64,000 bases of DNA from CAG-411 sp050875145. GTDB taxonomy: Bacteria; Bacillota; Clostridia; Lachnospirales; Lachnospiraceae. The position numbers were made by a program, and so were the translations under genes. The first letter of the stretch is position 1; every line of letters begins with the position of its first letter. Below, one piece after another: positions 61,602 to 64,000 of this stretch. Below the pieces are notes generated by a model that searched no databases, had not been told where the DNA came from, and worked only from the letters and a program-made list of their open reading frames with translations. The stretch lies in NCBI GenBank assembly GCA_050875145.1, contig JBNMLH010000005.1, positions 1 to 64,000 on the forward strand, in the 5' to 3' direction.

Positions 61602-62569
61602 CACAACAGAAAATCTATTGGGCACCGGGAAAAGAATGGCAAATTGTAAAAGGAGAATTGGAAATTGCACCATATGTTTTTCATGGACAAATGGCAGAAC
61701 TTTTTCCTGAATTTTATTTTCAATTGTGCAAAGGTAGTAGATTGGAAGAAATTGAACAGGCATTTCCAGAGTATTCTAAAATAAAATTAAGAAAGTTTGT
61801 ACATAAGTTATACAATTTAGGAATACTTACTGACAGGGTTCAAACCACAATAGAGGTGTTTGCACCACAAGAAAAACTTTTTGAATCACCACGAGAATAT
61901 GATAAAGATTATTTTTTGGATAAAGATTGTCTGGCACAATTTGTAGAACAGCAGTTGAGTAGAGAAATGTGGACAGGTGGCGAGAAAATTTCACTTACAC
62001 ATAATGAACTTCCGGAAGCGTGGTCTCAGAGAAGGAGTACAAGAAAGTTTAAAACAGATAAGAAAGTAAGTTTTGGACAGTTTTCGGCTATTTTTAACGC
62101 ATTAAAACAATGCGGGGAAAACGGACATAGAAGCTATTTTTATCCAAGTGCTGGCGGATTGTATCCAATTGACTGCTATGTGTATGTGAAGGGAAATAGA
62201 GTGGACCAGATAGAAAAAGGTTTATATTATTATAATCCAGTAAAACATATACTCAATCGTATATCAGATGGAAATGCATTTCAACGTGAAATGCATTATT
62301 TCCTTAACAAAGATATATTTGAGACTAGTGCATTTTCTGTTTATCTTTTTTATAATGCAGCAGTTACAATGCCGAAGTATGGTGCAAAAGGTTATTATTA
62401 TGGTTTATTAGATGCTGGAATTATGGTTGGTTTGTTAAATGAAGAGGCTATTCGAAATGGAATGGGACTCTGTTCCATTGGTGATATGCGTTTTGAGGAA
62501 GTTGAGGAAGAGTTTCAATTAAACGTATATCAAAAGTATTTGCATTGTGTAGAGTTTGGATTAAAATAG
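61598..62569 (+). CDS. SagB-type FMN-dependent oxidase/dehydrogenase
   Basis: A 323-residue nitroreductase-fold protein: N-terminal half with a small winged-helix-like part (residues 1-90), then RRSTRKFKTDKKVSFGQF, SYFYPSAGGLYPIDCYVYV, LLDAGIMVGLLNEEAIRNGM and LCSIGDMRFEE. The family oxidises thiazolines or peptide backbones to thiazoles or other unsaturated products in natural-product pathways. AGGAGGAAATT precedes the start. A good fit to tailor the product of the adenylating enzyme and thioesterase. Confidence 0.88.
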   Translation: MTQQKIYWAPGKEWQIVKGELEIAPYVFHGQMAELFPEFYFQLCKGSRLEEIEQAFPEYSKIKLRKFVHKLYNLGILTDRVQTTIEVFAPQEKLFESPREYDKDYFLDKDCLAQFVEQQLSREMWTGGEKISLTHNELPEAWSQRRSTRKFKTDKKVSFGQFSAIFNALKQCGENGHRSYFYPSAGGLYPIDCYVYVKGNRVDQIEKGLYYYNPVKHILNRISDGNAFQREMHYFLNKDIFETSAFSVYLFYNAAVTMPKYGAKGYYYGLLDAGIMVGLLNEEAIRNGMGLCSIGDMRFEEVEEEFQLNVYQKYLHCVEFGLK

Positions 62570-62587
62570 AGGAGTTTTCAAAAAGTG

Positions 62588-64000
62588 ATGAAAAATTTAA
62601 GTAATCTTTGCGAGTTGTTATGGAAAGAAAATGAAACAGCAAGTATAGTTTTTTTTGGGGAAGAAAAACAGGAACAAAACTATTCTAAGGCTAGCTTTTC
62701 AAAGAAAATAAAAAATGTAGCGGGATATTTACAAAAAAAAGGAGTAAAAAAAGAGGATTATATTTTAATCAATGCTACAAAAGTATCCTCATACTTAACA
62801 ATGCTTTGGGCATGCATGTTTGCAGGAGCCATACCTGTAATTACTTCCTTTTCTGAAAATACAAAGAATAGGTTAGATCCTTTGTTACATACATATACTA
62901 TTTTTGATGAAAAGGAATATGAGAGGATTCAAAAAGAAAAATTTAGTTGGAAGCCAGTAAATATTTCTGGAAACGACGTGGCAGCAGTATTTTTTACATC
63001 GGGAAGTACAAGTGAACCAAAGGGAGTTTTGTTGACGCATGACAATTTTCTTGCGGAATTAGAGGGTTATGCTGAAAGTCTTGCATTGAACGAAAAAGAT
63101 ATATTTGCAAGTTTTTTACCTATGGAACATATATTTGGGTTTGTTAGTGTGCATTTGGCAGCATTGTACGTTGGTGCAACACAGTACTTAACAAATCCAT
63201 CTTATTTTGTCAAAAATCCTAAATTATATCTAAAAAAGGCTGTTGAAGTACATGCGTCTATACTATCTGGGATGAATTTCACTGTAAGTGAGTTAAATAA
63301 ATTAGAGTGGGATACGGATTTAGATTTATCATTTGTTCGCGCATTTTTAATGTGTGGTGAAGTTCTTCAATGGAAGGGAATGCGTACCTGTATAGAAAAA
63401 TATAAAGTATTTGGTTTAAAAGAAACAGTGTTTGTTTCGATTTACGGAATGACAGAGTGTGCATGTGGAATCACTGTGTGTGGAGAAGGATTAGATTTGA
63501 ATAGGACTTCTGAAAGCGGAGTTTCCCAAGGAAAATTGCTTTCTGGCATGGAAATTTCTATTGTAAATGCTGAGAAGATACCTGTTCGTCAAGGGGAAAC
63601 AGGTGAAATTGCTGTAAGGGGCACAAATGTATTTCAAGGATATTTGACAGAGAGAGGAATAGAGAAAAGAAAGGAAAATGAATGGTTTCTAACTGGTGAT
63701 ATAGGAATTTATGAAAATGGTGAAGTATATATTATTGGAAGAAGTAAAGATATTATTCTGATTAATGGTGTGAATTACTATCCAATAGATATTGAAAAGT
63801 ATATTGAAGAAGAAATTCCTGAATCGATTGGAAAAGTAAAGGTTAGACAATTGTTTACGAAGGAACAGGTTCCTTATTTAGTGATATTTTTAGAGGGAGA
63901 TAGTCTGAAGGAAGAATGGATGTATAAGGTTGAGGAAACATTTCACCATTTATACAATTTTAAAATTTCTCAAATTGTTGAAATAGAGCACTTCCCACAA
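62588..64000 (+). CDS. Acyl/aminoacyl adenylating enzyme (partial at window end)
   Basis: At least 471 residues, open to the window edge. A3 FTSGSTSEPKGVLLTH, A5 IYGMTECACG, A7 TGDIGIYENG and A8 GRSKDIILINGVNYYP are visible. It activates a carboxylic acid as acyl-AMP. It is closest in look to fatty-acyl/aryl AMP ligases, whose C-terminal domain or attached carrier would lie beyond the window. Start ATG at 62588; a GTG at 62585 is in frame. Substrate unknown. It completes an activation-oxidation-release-export set. Confidence 0.88.
   Translation, partial: MKNLSNLCELLWKENETASIVFFGEEKQEQNYSKASFSKKIKNVAGYLQKKGVKKEDYILINATKVSSYLTMLWACMFAGAIPVITSFSENTKNRLDPLLHTYTIFDEKEYERIQKEKFSWKPVNISGNDVAAVFFTSGSTSEPKGVLLTHDNFLAELEGYAESLALNEKDIFASFLPMEHIFGFVSVHLAALYVGATQYLTNPSYFVKNPKLYLKKAVEVHASILSGMNFTVSELNKLEWDTDLDLSFVRAFLMCGEVLQWKGMRTCIEKYKVFGLKETVFVSIYGMTECACGITVCGEGLDLNRTSESGVSQGKLLSGMEISIVNAEKIPVRQGETGEIAVRGTNVFQGYLTERGIEKRKENEWFLTGDIGIYENGEVYIIGRSKDIILINGVNYYPIDIEKYIEEEIPESIGKVKVRQLFTKEQVPYLVIFLEGDSLKEEWMYKVEETFHHLYNFKISQIVEIEHFPQ

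Overview
The window looks like a chromosome segment of a low-GC Gram-positive anaerobe, most likely a gut-type Clostridia of the family Lachnospiraceae. The pointers are AT-rich codon use, strong AGGAGG ribosome binding sites, meso-diaminopimelate dehydrogenase, rubrerythrin, bacteriohemerythrin, many ABC and two-component systems and LysR, HxlR, GntR and MerR regulators. Genus and species cannot be read from the sequence. No rRNA, tRNA, CRISPR array, intact transposase or prophage module was seen.

Layout. 0-6.3 kb: ddh, a decayed gene, a secreted Cys-containing protein followed by a lipoprotein and an ABC ATPase/FtsX-type permease pair, then rubrerythrin. 6.4-10.5 kb (minus strand): a broken YoaK/DUF1275 gene, a ThrE-type exporter with an unknown partner, and pyrBI. 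10.5-16.6 kb: a MITE-like element, two LysR genes, a MetE-like methyltransferase, and a metal-handling pair (HMA-TauE/SafE-cupredoxin fusion plus DUF2318 protein). 16.7-26 kb: two two-component systems, a YhcG/DUF1016 nuclease, a Ca/Na antiporter, a GNAT, an EamA transporter and a DUF368 lipid-carrier translocase. 26-35.1 kb: a gene graveyard with several small GNATs, MATE/HxlR, SdpI and TfoX genes mixed with remnants made by internal deletions (alpha/beta hydrolase, GyrI-like, racemase, MarR and Fe-ADH). It also holds a type III toxin-antitoxin locus whose repeat RNA looks intact but whose toxin lacks its middle. 35-43 kb: flavin reductase, C39 peptidase, a protein of unknown function behind a structured leader, a T-box-like leader in front of a CstA transporter, and a chemoreceptor next to a bacteriohemerythrin. 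43-47 kb: flavodoxin-type reductase and an autoregulated GntR-ABC (Ytr-like) operon. 47-57.4 kb: aldo/keto reductases, a LysR and a MerR regulator, two iron alcohol dehydrogenases, flavodoxin-like enzymes, and three consecutive exported flavodoxins. 57.5-64 kb: the start of a natural-product-like cluster (ABC exporter, type II thioesterase, SagB-type oxidase, adenylating enzyme) that runs off the window.

How the genes work together. The right third is rich in flavin- and NAD(P)H-linked redox enzymes. The three exported flavodoxins beside the two alcohol dehydrogenases suggest redox chemistry outside the membrane. The terminal cluster has the parts to activate, oxidise, release and export a small acyl or peptidyl product. 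Mobile-element traces are repeats rather than coding elements: three copies of a 33-nt box with preceding hairpins, a roughly 315-bp MITE-like element with a partial second copy, and several hairpins bearing a GTTAC-N-GTTCAC-type end.
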